Origin: Pollenia angustigena
Lineage: Eukaryota > Arthropoda > Insecta > Diptera > Polleniidae
Reading direction: 5' to 3'
Length of the DNA: 64,000 bases
Assembly (NCBI GenBank): GCA_930367215.1
Contig: OV884056.1
Location: 249,453,127-249,517,126, forward strand
The notes under the pieces are model-generated. The model did no database searches, was not told the origin of the DNA, and was given only the letters and a program-made list of their open reading frames with translations. Below, one piece after another: positions 31,440 through 42,140 of the stretch (its first letter is position 1; each line of letters begins with the position of its first letter). A program made the position numbers and the translations under genes.

Positions 31440-34130
31440 AAAAAGAAAACAAAAATAACAAAAAAAATTAGCCCCTGTGAATGCCGGGAGTAGTACGTGA
31501 ATAAAAGTTTGGACCAGGAAATCTACTACTTTGTTCCTGTAAAATCCCAATTATTGAAAGATAATTGGTATTTGACCAATTAATTCCTTGTTCAGTTTTT
31601 AAAATGTACCGAATAAGACTGCCCTCAAAGTATGAGAGCCTCTGCACAAAATTCGTCATTAAATTTATAGCGTAAAAAGAAATTCGAGTAATGTTGGCAT
31701 TTTCGTAAACAAATTTATTTAAAAATCTTTGATTTGTCGACTTGTAATTTTTTTCTATGCATTTTCTCAAAGTATGCCTTTCAAAAACTTCCATTTCCTC
31801 ATCGCTGTTTTTGAGATAGTAAACCATATTGGAAAAGCATAGAGAATTATTGATCTTATACCAACTTTGTACAAAAGTAGTTTTGTCTTTATTGGTAAAA
31901 TCTTACTATTAAAAAGCCTTGCATATGCCCCCTTTACACGATTAGCCTTCGCTTAATTATAAGAAACGTGATTATTAAATTTTAAAAGCTTATTGAAGTT
32001 GACTCCAAGGTATTTTATGTTGTCCTTAAATTTCATTTCAGTACCATTTAGAAATAGTTTTAATTTTTTGCTCTCTGGAACAACGGTGTATTTACACTTT
32101 CCGGAAGCATTCCGTAAACAAATTGCATTACTCTGTGAAGCGTTAATTTTTATTCCCCAATGAGAATAAAATTCATCGACATGTTGAAGGTGCGATGAAA
32201 CATTTTGAAGCGCAACCAGCGGAGACTCGTCGTGAGCATAAATAAGCGAATCGTCGGCATAAAGTATAGCCCTAGAGTTATTTTATTCATGAGGAAAATC
32301 ATTAATAAAAATATTATGCAAATGTGGTGCCAATACAGAGCCCTGTGGAACACCGCAAAAGACCTCACCCAGTGATGAACACTCATTATCAATTTGCACG
32401 CAAAATCTCCTGTCATCGAAAAAGCTTCGAAAGAGTTTAATTATTGAAGACCCAAAGCCAATGTTTATCATTTTGTATAATATACCGTCATGATAAGCCT
32501 TATCAAAAGCTTTTTCGATGTCAAGAGAGACTGCAAAGTACATTGGCCTTTTCTTAAATTCTGGACTATATCGTTATGAAATTTCAAAAGCGCATGAACG
32601 GTGGAACTACCCCTCTTAAACCCAAATTGACTCTGAGGAATGTATGCACCATCCAAACTTAAATCCATTTTCTCTCTGATAATTCTTTCAAATAACTTTC
32701 CTAGATTTGAGAGTAGTGAAATTGGTCTAAAATTGTTTATGTCAGAATTACCTTTCTCTTTCGGGATTGGAATAATCTTCGCAACTTTCCAATCAAGTGG
32801 GAAATAACAATTATTCAAACAATTGTTGAATAATACTGTCAAATATTCAAAAGCCTTAATAGGAAATTTTCTAATCAAGAAGTTCGATATATTGTCTAAT
32901 CCACATAGAGTTTGCTAAAAACCGTAAAAATGTGAAACCGCGGTTTCGGTTTTAAAATGATTAAAACCGGCCGGTTTCGGTTCGGTTTTCGGTTTTGAAA
33001 ATATATAAGGAAATTTCATACATAAACATATATATTTTTTTTGCAAGTTTCTTATTTGTTTCAATACAGGTACTTTTGTTCGCCCTTAAGTGTATACCTG
33101 GGCCTGGCCAGGCATGTTTTGACTTTTTCTAGTTTTTTTTTTCATATAATTAGTAAGTATATTAGAACGAAACTTTATGTATTCCTCAATTCCGCAATTG
33201 ACCAAATGAAAATTTTGTGCATATTGTATCCACCTGGGCCTGGTCAGGCCCTTCCCTATAATATATGTACTGCAGTTAATAAAATTAAAATGAAACTTTT
33301 TAAAAAAGCATACACAACACATAAGAATTCTTCCTTTTCTGTTTTTTCGAAAAATTATTTTATTTCCCAACAAAATGTTCCTCCTATAGCCATAAAACTC
33401 CATACATATAAAAGTAGTCCCAGCCTTGCCCAGGGGTTCTTTAGTGTGAGTTTTTTCTATAGCCACAAGAAACTCCATACAAAATTCAAGTGGCCCAGGT
33501 GGCAGTTTATGCCTCACAAATAAGGCGTGTACTTAAGAGTTATGAAGATAACATTTGTTCTTCTTAGTACTTATTTTGAATTTAAAGACTTTTGAAATAC
33601 CTTGTCATTGTTGAAGGCTGTTATGTATAAAGTTTTTGTATATTAAGTACGAGTATGATGTTTAATTTGCAATTTCTTCAAGCATAAATACATTGTTAAA
33701 GTTAAAGCTAAAACCGAGGTTTTTTTGTCGGTTTTCGGTTTCGGTTTTTAGGCATTTAAAACCGCGGTTTCGGTTTCGGTTAAAACCGAACAGCAATCCC
33801 TAAATCCACAAGACTTTTTGTAATTTATTAATTTCGAGGTGTTTAAAAGGGTATCGATACTAATTAATTTAAAGTCGTTTCTGTTATTCAATGATGTCAT
33901 TTCATCGCTAAATGGAATACAATCTGGAGCATTAAAAATTGTATTATTTATTGTACCATTTATCTCTGAAACATCTCTATTTGGAGGCGAAGCTCGATAA
34001 ACAGATATAAAATGATTCTTAAAAACATTTAATTTATCATCTGATCAATGAACTGATCAATTTTTACACCATTTTCAGAAACCTCCTTTATTAATGGACG
34101 ACTCTTATTTCCAATAATTTTTTAATTTTA
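31440..34130 (-). pseudogene. Jockey-like non-LTR pol, split by a hAT-type insertion
   Basis: Minus-strand reading from about 34130: 'NKSRPLIKEVSENGVKIDQF', 'NVFKNHFISVYRAS' and 'LINYKKSCGLD', then the insertion 32906-33802. After it come 'NISNFLIRKFPIKAFEYL', 'DWKVAKIIPIPKEKG', 'NNFRPISLLSNLGKLFERI' and 'SQFGFKRGSSTVHALLKF'. After a frameshift, 'FAVSLDIEKAFDKAYH', 'GVPQGSVLAPHLHNIFI' and 'ILYADDSLIYAHDE' follow, and finally the tail 'MEVFERHTLRKCI' at 31800. These are RT blocks in the correct order, with catalytic Asp residues present (DIEKAFD, YADD). There are at least two frameshifts or stops. The endonuclease is not seen. The style (RPISLL, QFGFxxGxST, GVPQGSVLAP) is that of the jockey group. 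Confidence 0.88.
32898..33810. mobile_element. 897-bp hAT-type element inside the jockey-like pol
   Basis: AATCCACA flanks it on both sides (32898-32905 and 33803-33810). Ends TAGAGTTTGCT and the inverse of AGCAATCCCTA match at 9 of 11 positions. Near both ends are clusters of AACCGCGGTTTCGGTTT-like words. Removing the element and one TSD restores the reverse-transcriptase reading 'KSCGLDNISNF'. The two overlapping frames inside (33041-33523 plus, 33086-33517 minus) have no transposase motif; their length comes from low stop density around repeated 'cctgggcctggycagg' phrases (33098 and 33232). Confidence 0.92.
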
Positions 34131-34458
34131 TAAAAAACAAAATTAAAAAAAATTTAGTCTATTGTTATTCAAAAATTTTAAATAAAACCAATTTAAATAT
34201 TAGCTTGTTAAAATAAATTTGTACTGTCTTATCAAAAATAAAACATTGTCGGTTCAGACGCAAACAACTTTTGTACACGGAAAATTATCTCTCAACGTCA
34301 ACCGAAGTTATAGGACCATACTCGAAGAATGTCATTGTATTTGGAAAAATTCATTTCAGGACCCACTTTGATTAATTTTAAAATTTTTTCCAATTTTGTA
34401 AAATATTTGTAAATCCTTAATATTTTTTTTTGCAAAATGTTTTGTATATTTTGTAATA
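34131..34458. other. No gene seen
   Basis: A+T-rich gap between the jockey-like pol and the Tc1-like element; it may include unrecognised 5' retrotransposon sequence. Confidence 0.4.
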
Positions 34459-35396
34459 CAGTGAGCCAAAAAAAACTTGTACACTTGTTAAATTAAAATA
34501 AAAGAAAACACAGAGATTAAAGTAAAACCATATTATAACTTTTATTTCACATTAATTAAATTTTAAGATCTATATTTTAATTTAAATAAAACTTCTTTTT
34601 CATTTTCATTTTCATTTCATTTTCAAACAACAAAAACATAAATATGCTTAAACTCATAAACAAAAAAAAAAGTTGTACAGGACAAAAAACTTAACGTCAC
34701 TTTAAAAAAGATTAAAATAGTTAGGTTTTCAGTATTTTGTATGGTGTCCTTTATCTTCTTTAACAGAAAGAAGTCTTCTTGGCATCGAATGGACTAGATT
34801 TTTTGCAACATCTTGGGGAATAGAACTCCAGATATATTTGAGAGAGTTTTTTTAGGATTTTTTTCCGGATATGTGGTTATCTCTTAATTTTGTTTTCATA
34901 TGAGCCCACAAATGCTCAATCGGATTAAAATCCTGGCTCTGGGGAGGATGAGGCAAAACTTTTTTGTGTTATAAAGCAACCATTCCTTTACGATAACGGC
35001 CGAATGCTTTGGATCATTATATTGCATGAAAACAAAATCATTCTCCACACCCATTTTTTGGGCGGATTATGGCAAATTATTTTTCAGGATATTAAAATAA
35101 TCTATTTTATTCATAACACACAAGGTTACCTACTCCATTAGCACTCATACACCCCCAAACCATAACATTGCCGCCACCATGCTTAACAGTATGAAAAATA
35201 TTTCGTGGATTAAGTGCTTCCCCTTACTTTCTCCATACAGATTTACGTCCATCACTTCCAAATACATATTTGAAATCTGTGTGCACTTGGATTCGTAGAT
35301 TAAGTGCTTCCCCTTCCTTATGGTTTACTTTAATCTCTGTGTTTTTATTTTAATTTAACAAGCGTACAAGTTTTTTCTTTTGCTAACATTATTTAT
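34459..35396 (-). pseudogene. Tc1-like (DD34E-type) transposon relic
   Basis: Long inverted ends: the block ACTTGTACACTTGTTAAATT continues with 'aaaataaaa...acacagagattaaagtaaa' (34475-34530). It is inverted at about 35328-35380, about 55-75 bp per arm. The minus strand reads '[12 protein letters not shown]', 'SAQKMGVENDFVFMQYNDPK', 'HSAVIVKEWLL', and in a shifted frame 'PPQSQDFNPIEHLWAHMKTK', 'SIPQDVAKNLVHSMPRRL'. This is the second half of a Tc1 transposase. The catalytic Asp in the usual QDNDPKH motif is Tyr (QYNDPKH), while the Glu of NPIEHLW is kept. There are several stops. A phrase 'tagattaagtgcttcccctt' is duplicated 91 bp apart at the right side. Confidence 0.85.
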
Positions 35397-35428
35397 TTAA
35401 CTTTCTGTATTAAGTATTAAGAGAGTAT

Positions 35429-36073
35429 TAAGGCCCAAATTAACAGTCATTAGTTAACTATTAGTAAACTAATGTGATAACTATTGGCTAACTAGCTTTT
35501 CATATTTACTGTATATTGGTTTACTAAACATTTTTATCAGAGCAAAAAATGGTAACTCTAAAAATAACAAATTTCAATGTTGGTACAAGTCAAGGCCCAT
35601 TGAAAAGGTTTGCGCAAGAAGCCTGATGATCATTGTTTTCGTTCTTTTGAGCTTTCAAAAGTTGTTTACATACACGTTTTTTCCTTTTGCTTTGTCTATG
35701 TGGTAGTAAGTTTTTGACAGCTTAAAAGAAAAAGTTTTTTGTTTTTGTACAAGTAAGCAGACCTGATAGATGGGCCTTGGTAGCAGTGTTTTTCTTTTAA
35801 GTTTTATTATTTCTAAATATGAAAAAACACCGAAATGTCAGAGAAAACAAAAGAAGTGGCCTTGTTTCTGCAAAACAAAAAGAATGCAAGGAAGCTTATG
35901 TGTACAATTTATAATAGTAATTTTTCCCAAACGAACAAAAAAGCTGTTGTCTTACTAGTGGTTACTCAATAAGATTTGATAGTTTAACTAATGGGTAACA
36001 AAAAGCTGAAAATAATATTTAATTGGTTAAACCATTGCTATTAGCTTACTATTGACTGTAAATTTGGGCCTAA
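35429..36073. mobile_element. PIF/Harbinger-like MITE with TAA duplication
   Basis: TAA flanks both sides (35429-35431, 36071-36073). Ends GGCCCAAATTAACAGTCA and TGACTGTAAATTTGGGCC are inverted with one mismatch over about 18 bp, and inner 'tagttaac' words also pair. A 3-bp TAA duplication and GG-starting ends fit PIF/Harbinger MITEs. The 639-bp interior has no recognisable transposase. Confidence 0.82.
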
Positions 36074-36152
36074 GAGAACTAAATCTTCCTAATTAGTTAT
36101 TGTTTCACCAATATATCCATAGTTGGAAAAAACAAATGCTAATGGACTTCTG

Positions 36153-36671
36153 TAGTGGGATTCTGTAATTTTTAACAATAACAACAGTTGTTATAATTGT
36201 CAACCTGTTTTGTTGTTTGCACTAACGATTATGTGATTCTGTAAATTGTTTTTAACAACATAGATAAAAAATTAACGTCAAGTGGCATCACTGTCAAAAA
36301 AATGGCAAAATAACGAAAAACACAAAGAGGAATAAAAAAAACAAATAAAATTATTAAAACTAAACAGATTTTTTTTTAGTTTTTTATTTTTTTAAGAAGA
36401 TAAGCCAAACATTTTACTATTAAATTAAATGCAAATTATTTAATTGCCATTTTCAAGTTATATTATTTCTTTTAAGTAAATATTTTTTACTTTTTCGACA
36501 TTTAACAATAAATAAACAACACTAAAAAGTCGTCGTTTACTTAACACAAGCAGCTGAATTAACGATAACAAGTGCTGTTTAAAATGTTACAGAAAAGCAA
36601 AATCGTTAATTTGCATGTTAATTTTTTTAACAATGACAACTTTTGCTTAAATTAAATACAGAATCGCACTA
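36153..36671. mobile_element. 519-bp element with TAGTGSGATTCTGT ends
   Basis: TAGTGGGATTCTGTA at 36153 is inverted as TACAGAATCGCACTA ending at 36671 (one mismatch), and GTGATTCTGTAAATT recurs internally at 36232. CTTCTG and CTTTTG flank the ends (5 of 6), which may be a decayed target duplication. There is no coding. Confidence 0.68.
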
Positions 36672-36729
36672 CTTTTGTTATTTAAATTAAATATTTCTTT
36701 TACTTTTTTTAATTGAATGATAATCGGTA

Positions 36730-37000
36730 TGAACAAGCTCTTCAAACATTCTAAATAGAATACTGAAGCATTTGTCAGGCCCCATATGTTTGCTTATGGG
36801 TGCGGTGGAAGCGAAACTAACCAATGGGATACATTTCATTAAAAATTCCAATATTATCGAATTGGCTTCTAGTTGCCTCTGGAACGTGGTTTAACCCATG
36901 TGCCAAGTCCATTGGAAGTCTTAACCATGAAAGGTTCTGCATCGGTTTAAAATAGAAGGATCCTTTGGCGAAATCTTGAAAATCTTTAATATTAAGCAAA
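36730..37000 (-). other. Unrecognised frame, possible coding relic
   Basis: The minus strand 36999-36817 reads 60 residues without a stop, including 'LRLPMDLAHGLNHVPEATRS' and 'FDNIGIFNEMYPIG'; after the stop, 'FRFHRTHKQTYGA' follows. Base composition is less A+T-rich than the flanks and the peptide is not low-complexity, so it may be a fragment of a transposon or host gene. I do not recognise it. Confidence 0.25.
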
Positions 37001-37715
37001 GCTTCAAAATAATATAGCTATTTATTGATTTTAAAACTTTTTTGGAAGATTTTTTTTGTGCATTTGGAAATTTTTGGCAGAATTTTTTTTTTATAATATG
37101 GAAATTTAACAAAGAAATCAAAAATGTCAAAATATGCAAAATACATCAGACACTTAAACGCAAAATATGCAAAATAATGCATTTGCATCAAAATCAATAT
37201 GCAAAAACAAATCGAAGCAATTTTAACACAAATTTAATGATTCGGAAAAATAATTGGTCGACATCTTTCTTAGACTTTCGACAAAAAACATGCCTTTGCA
37301 TGACAATCGCAACCCTGGTCATAAATTGTACTCTTGCAGTACCTTTTCCGTTCTACGGTCTGTCTCAAAAAATCGTATTTTTGTTTAAGCATACGTTTTC
37401 AACAATTAATCTTGTTTTTGTTGACTTCCAAGAGTATAATAGCTAATTATTGGGTCAAAAGTCAAGTTAAGATAGTAAATGAGCTCGCCAGTCTGTACTG
37501 TAGAGAAGAATTCAACAGGCCAAACTAAAGTTTTATTTATAGTAAAAATTGTTGTCTACATAGTTTTAACTATGGTATTTACTAAATATCTTGAATATCG
37601 TGTAAGCGAATTTCGAAACTATAGATCGTAGTCTTTGTCAGATATGGCCAAGTCAGAGATGGCCGAATTTTAATAACCTCTCGATACGAGAGCCAACATA
37701 AAATTAAAATACCAT
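37001..37715. other. No gene supported
   Basis: A 134-residue plus-strand frame at 37042-37446 is rich in Phe, Lys, Asn and Ile, as expected of A+T-rich chance frames, and has no motif. Confidence 0.4.
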
Positions 37716-37719
37716 ATAC

Positions 37720-37930
37720 CATACCATAGAGGAGAAAATCCTTGCGCCCGGCCGAAGGCCGACTATGCAGAGAAGGTTTAGTTAGCGAAGCCGGTCTTTG
37801 TTATACCAAAGAGGAGAAAATCCTTGCGTGCGGCAGAAGGCCGGCTTTTTTTATACCATAGAGGAGAAAATCCTTGCGCCCAAAAGTGTTTTCGTTATAC
37901 ATATTTTTAATATCTACACCCAGTGAAAAA
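37720..37930 (+). repeat. ~85-bp tandem array, locus 1 (GGCCGAAGGCC units)
   Basis: Units carry 'ataccatagaggagaaaatccttgcg', a GGCCGAAGGCC palindrome, 'tatgcagagaaggttt' and 'agttagcgaagccggtctttg'. Here there is one full unit, one shortened unit and a final part that switches to the shared tail 'gcgcccaaaagtgttttcgttata', then 'cacccagtgaaaaa'. The same structure is found at 55795-56140 and 58712-58956, with an inverted relic at 61600-61745. Confidence 0.85.
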
Positions 37931-38301
37931 CATCTAAATATCTTCTATACATATATATTATATATATAAAAGAAAGTGGCGTTAGTTACTACGTTTATAA
38001 CTAAAGAACGGCTGGACCGATTCGGAATGGTCTCTGACCAAGTAAGAAGAATAGCAAAAATCTAAAAAGGTGGCGCCATTGAAAACTACTCAGTATAAAT
38101 TAAATCGTAAACTCTGCATTTGACGATACTATTATCTTTAGCAAAGTTGTTGAGCATGAGCCGGCGAAGGTTTATAAGTTGAAATGACCAATTTCAGACA
38201 GGTGGCGCCACTGAAAATGACTCGAAATGAGTTAAATCATAAACAGTGCATTTGATCATGCTATCATCTTTAGCACAGCTGTTGAGCATTACCATACAAA
38301 G

Positions 38302-40229
38302 GTTTCTAGTAGGGTATTTATTCGGTTAACCGTCAACCGGTTAACCTGATCGGTTAATTTCAAATTTGCTTTTTTCGATTAACGATTAAACCGGTTAATT
38401 TCAGTCGATTAACCGATTAACCGAGTTAACAAAATTTTCAATATTTTGTAGTATTATAACATAATAGATGACCCGTGCGAATATTTCACACCGTTAGTTG
38501 TCATTTTTGTAACATAAAATGAAAATAATAATTAGAAATTTTAGTAACTTCAATACATTTTATTAAAAGTATAAAAATATTAGAAATCATAATATATATC
38601 ATACATATTTACTTACATACATACATACATATGTTTAAATGCTTTTATAATACTTCGTTAACTTTTTGCCCGTACGAATCCTTTATCAATGAAAATATTA
38701 ATTTTTCAATTTCTAATTATTTTTCGTCATTAGTGTTAGAAATAAGCTTTAAAATGAGATATCATTCATTAAATTTGATGCGGTGGTATGGGAGATATTT
38801 GCAACCGACAAAAAAAAGTGCTTTAGAAATAATATATATGATGATGATTTTTTTGTGTTTTTAATTATTTGTTTCGTCTCATAAACGAAATGTATTTGTT
38901 TAGAAAATATTTTTTCATACAAACAAAGAAGGTGTTCAGTTATCTTCATTTTAACCCATTTTCCGCCGACCGATGACTAAAATTACAATGTTTTTCAAAG
39001 TTTTTTTTATCATTCATCATCGATAAACAGGAATGTGGCGGAAAATGGGTTAAATATTTGATTGCCAACACCTTTTTTTGTTTCACGTACTTTTTATATG
39101 TATGTGTTTAGATATTTGTTTCTTCTCATATCAGTCTTTTAACAGAATTAACCGAAACAATTAGAAGTGTTAAAAATTTAAAACAACTTTAATGGCATAA
39201 TGGAGTATTTTATATGTTAAGAGAAATCCTGGAAAAGGACTGAGAAATTAGACATTCATCTACGATATTTTCCAAGTCAAATTTTGGTAAACTAAAGAAA
39301 GGAGTCGCTTTAATCCTAAACATTTAAAATAAATAACTTTTCTTAAAGATTATTTTATAAGATCTTCTTTAACTATTGAAATAACTAATAAAATTATCTT
39401 AGTTTATTTTTGTATAAATATGTAAATATTTGGGGGATTCACAAGGTAGTCATAAAGTCTTATGTCTGAAAATAATTACAGGAAATATATATCGTCGGAT
39501 TAATATGCAAACCGGCTAGATCCACTTTTTATGTAAATTGAGATTTTGATGCCGTGTGGTAGAGAAAGATACGCCTCGTCGACCAGCATCTAGTTTTTCT
39601 TCTATATGAGTCTTGAAGTTTGTACAACTAACTGTATTTTTAATTTTCTATCAAGCTTCAAATAGGAATAATAAAAAGTTTTTTTCTCTCCTGTAAAATG
39701 TGCTGAAAGTGAGTTAGCAGGTTTAAATATTAAGCCAACGATATGACTGTTGTAAGCTACAGCTTATAATTTAGATTTCTACTATACAGTTATGACGAAT
39801 CAATGAACACAGCATTACAATTTTTATTTTGTTGGAAACACTACAATATTTACTTTAAACAATTTTAAATTTTATTTAGGATATTATGACGATATGACTT
39901 GATACCACACCTTGTGCATTTATTGGAAAATGCATATTACATATTTATGAATTGTTTTTTTTTTTTTGCTTGCTCGTTTTAGTTCAAGAATTGTTATGTT
40001 TGGTATGTTATTGTTTTTTTTTTTACTTATAAAGTCCAAATAATAAGCAATTAATGCATTTTTATATATTGAAATTACTCAATTTATAAAAAAAACTTTA
40101 TTAATCGGTTAACCGATCAAAACCTAAATTAACCGATTATTAACCGGTTAAACCAAAACCTCGGTTAATTAATCGAGCGATTAACCGATTAAAGGAAAAG
40201 GTCGATTAAATGAATACCCTAGTTTCTAG
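38302..40229. mobile_element. 1.9-kb hAT-type element with perfect 8-bp TSD
   Basis: GTTTCTAG lies at 38302-38309 and 40222-40229, and fits the hAT target preference nTnnnnAn. The element 38310-40221 begins TAGGGTATTTATT and ends with the inverse AATGAATACCCTA (one mismatch in 13). Both subterminal regions (38325-38430, 40105-40205) are packed with TTAACCGATTAACCG/AACCGGTTAA words in both orientations. No BED finger or hAT catalytic motif is visible inside. It interrupts the second repeat unit of the Helitron; rejoining at the TSD restores 'aaggtttctaggttggtatgacc'-type sequence seen in the next unit. Confidence 0.93.
38951..39053. mobile_element. piggyBac-like MITE with TTAA target site
   Basis: TTAA at 38951-38954 and 39050-39053 flanks a 95-bp element with ends CCCATTTTCCGCC and GGCGGAAAATGGG, a perfect 13-bp inverted repeat. 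TTAA duplication and CCC-starting ends are the piggyBac signature. It is nested in the hAT-type element, which is nested in the Helitron. Confidence 0.88.
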
Positions 40230-40502
40230 GTTGGTATGACCAATTTCCGATAGGCGGCACCATTGGAAATTACTCAAAATAAATTATATCATTTGATCAT
40301 GCTATGGTCTTTAGTAAAGTTGTTTCGCATGAGCCGGCAAAGGTTTCTATGTTGGTATGAACAATTTCCGACAAGAAGTGCCATTGAAAATGAATCAAAT
40401 CGTAAGCTACGCAATTGATCATGCTTTGATCTGTTAGCAAACAAATTTCTAAAATATTCCAGAAAAAAGAAATTATAAAGAAAATTCATTTTCTCATACA
40501 TT

Positions 40503-40810
40503 TTGTATGGAGTGCTAAAAGGAAAATTTAAAGGAGAGGAAGTTCTCATTCCGCTAAATCCAATGATCCTAACCGATATGCCATTCGAGTTTAAACGAAT
40601 CCAATTTCCAATTCGTCTCGCATTCGCCGTGACATTCAACAAATCCCAAGGGCAATCATTGAGTGTTTGTGGCCTAAATTTGGAGAAAGTTTTTCACACG
40701 GTCAACTCTATGTCGCATGTTCCCGTGTCGGAAAGCCATTCTCTTTGTTAATTTTTGCACCTGACAACAAAACGAAAAATATTGTTTATCATAAAGTGCT
40801 TCAGTGACAT
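40503..40810 (+). pseudogene. Helitron helicase, C-terminal end
   Basis: The frame from 40503 reads 'VLKGKFKGEEVLIPLNPMIL', 'FKRIQFPIRLAFAVTFNKSQ', 'GQSLSVCGLNLEKVF'. After a frameshift it continues 'LYVACSRVGKPF' and 'IFAPDNKTKNIVYHKVLQ'. AFAVTFNKSQGQS and the frameshifted VACSRV region are the last helicase motifs (V and VI) of the PIF1-like helicase of Helitron RepHel proteins. Everything upstream (Rep nuclease, Walker A/B) is gone. A poly-T run at 40858-40880 follows. It marks the enclosing element as derived from an autonomous Helitron. Confidence 0.85.
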
Positions 40811-41029
40811 TCTCTTAACTTATTCAATAGTTTACTTATAATTCACATTTTCATATTTTTTTTTTTTTTTTTTTTTTTTTGTAAATAAAGATAAATTATC
40901 TGCACCGAATAAAAAGTTAAGTGTTCATTTTCTATATTGGAGATCTGACATGTACATAAAACCTATTCAGTCTTCTAATTTCATTTGTTAGGAAATATTC
41001 CTTAATGATTTAGACTGATAGCCCTTCAA

Positions 41030-41316
41030 TATGACCTTTAATGCATTTGTAGAAGGATGGTCTGAAAGGCCTTTTAAGAGTTATTAATTAAAAGGCCTTT
41101 TACCATACCTTTCTTAAAAACCCTTCAAGAAAACCTTTTTGCTAAGGCCTTTTGACAGTCATTCTCTGGAAAGCCTTCTAAGAGCCATTTATTTGAAGGC
41201 CTTTAAGAAGCTCTGGGGAAGAAAGGAAAGCGGAAGGCCTTCTCCGCGTGTAAAAAAGATATGAGTATGGAATGGAGCGAGAAGGCCTCCGTACTCCTTC
41301 TTTTTCCCGCTGGGAT
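41030..41316. repeat. Cluster of AAGGCCTT words
   Basis: AAGGCC(TT/TC) appears about seven times between 41065 and 41290 (for example AAAGGCCTTTTAAG, AAAAGGCCTTTTACC, GAAGGCCTTTAAG, GAAGGCCTTCTCC). The cluster ends at TTTTTCCCGCTGGGA, the end word of the 970-bp element at 22.5-23.5 kb. It is probably a separate insertion in the Helitron's 3' part; the left end is not resolved. Confidence 0.6.
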
Positions 41317-41460
41317 ATTACCTGTACCTGATTATGTATCTGTATTTTAAGTATAAACAAAAACAATACTTTTCTAGGCAAAACAACGTTTGCCGGGTCA
41401 GCTAGCTTTTATATAAATTAGAATTATATTAAAAGAAAAAAAAGTTAATGGGAAATAAGA

Positions 41461-41520
41461 AATAAAGCCATATGTCCTTATTTCTCACTCCATTTAGAAA
41501 TAAGGCCATATGGCTTTATT
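41461..41520. repeat. 60-nt hairpin with 25-bp arms
   Basis: AATAAAGCCATATGTCCTTA and five more bases (41461-41485) pair with 41496-41520 with one mismatch; the loop is 10 nt. Each arm contains CATATG. It lies 55 bp past the Helitron end. The 10-nt loop and near-perfect stem look more like a small palindromic element than a miRNA precursor. Confidence 0.8.
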
Positions 41521-42140
41521 GCACGGCACCAGCAAAAATACATGTAACCATGCGACGATGTCAATGTTAAAAAAAATTATGCGCATAATTTTTTTATTTA
41601 TAAATACCATTTAAAGTATTTTTTAAATATAAATAAAATATGCAAGTAGTGTTAATTGAAATGTAATATTTATTTAATCTAGCAACAAACATCTTTTACT
41701 TTTTGGCGGGAGCTTTCAAAATTTTGTATTCCAACTCCACTCGTACAACATTCACACGCACACTCAGCAGGTGTTTTTTATTTTGAAGACAAAATCAGTT
41801 TTCTTGCATCTTCCGTATAAAAAAATCTGATAGAAATCGTAAAACGTAAAAATTTTATTAAAACATAAAACTGGGATTGTATGAGTACGAGTACAAGTGC
41901 GACTACATACTGGTATAAAGATGCTACCCAGTCACTACTGCTGCTACAGCACGGTGCTACTAAAAGAGCTACCTAACACGATTTCTGCCACAATATCAAA
42001 CTGCCGTCAGTCATCAAAGTAAAATGTTGTAATAAAATTAAAAAAAAAAACTAAATAGTTGCTGAAATTTAAGTTAAATACAGTTATGAGTACCAGAAAT
42101 TAAATACAAGTTTTATTTTACTTTTATTTAATCCTTTTTT
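41521..42140. other. No gene seen
   Basis: A+T-rich; no motif in either strand. Confidence 0.45.

Larger units (their letters stand above)
37944..41405 (+). mobile_element. Helitron carrying nested insertions
   Basis: The 5' end is near TCTATACATATATATTATAT (37944); the exact first base is uncertain by a few nt. The 3' end shows the hairpin GGCAAA...TTTGCC (41377-41394), 'gggtcag' and CTAG at 41402-41405. After the 5' end come four units of about 127 bp ('aggtggcgccattgaaaa', 'gcatttgatcatgctat', 'gttgagcatgagccggcgaagg'). The second unit is split by a 1.9-kb hAT-type element. Only the last part of the helicase remains (40503-40810). Without the insert the element is about 1.5 kb, so it is non-autonomous. 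Confidence 0.82.

Noticed and set aside
33041..33523. Two overlapping frames of 160 and 143 residues on opposite strands
   Set aside because: They lie inside a non-autonomous hAT-type element, have no domain motif and are full of low-complexity residues; repeated 'cctgggcctgg' phrases explain the few stops.
37042..37446. 134-residue plus-strand frame as a gene
   Set aside because: Composition (Phe, Lys, Asn, Ile) is what A+T-rich DNA gives by chance, with no motif or relative in the window.
37720..37930. CRISPR-like or coding array at the GGCCGAAGGCC repeats
   Set aside because: Units are directly adjacent tandem repeats of a dispersed element; frames contain stops and differ between units.
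41461..41520. miRNA precursor
   Set aside because: The stem is almost perfect and short with a 10-nt loop, more like a small palindrome; there is no sign of the usual flanking stem.
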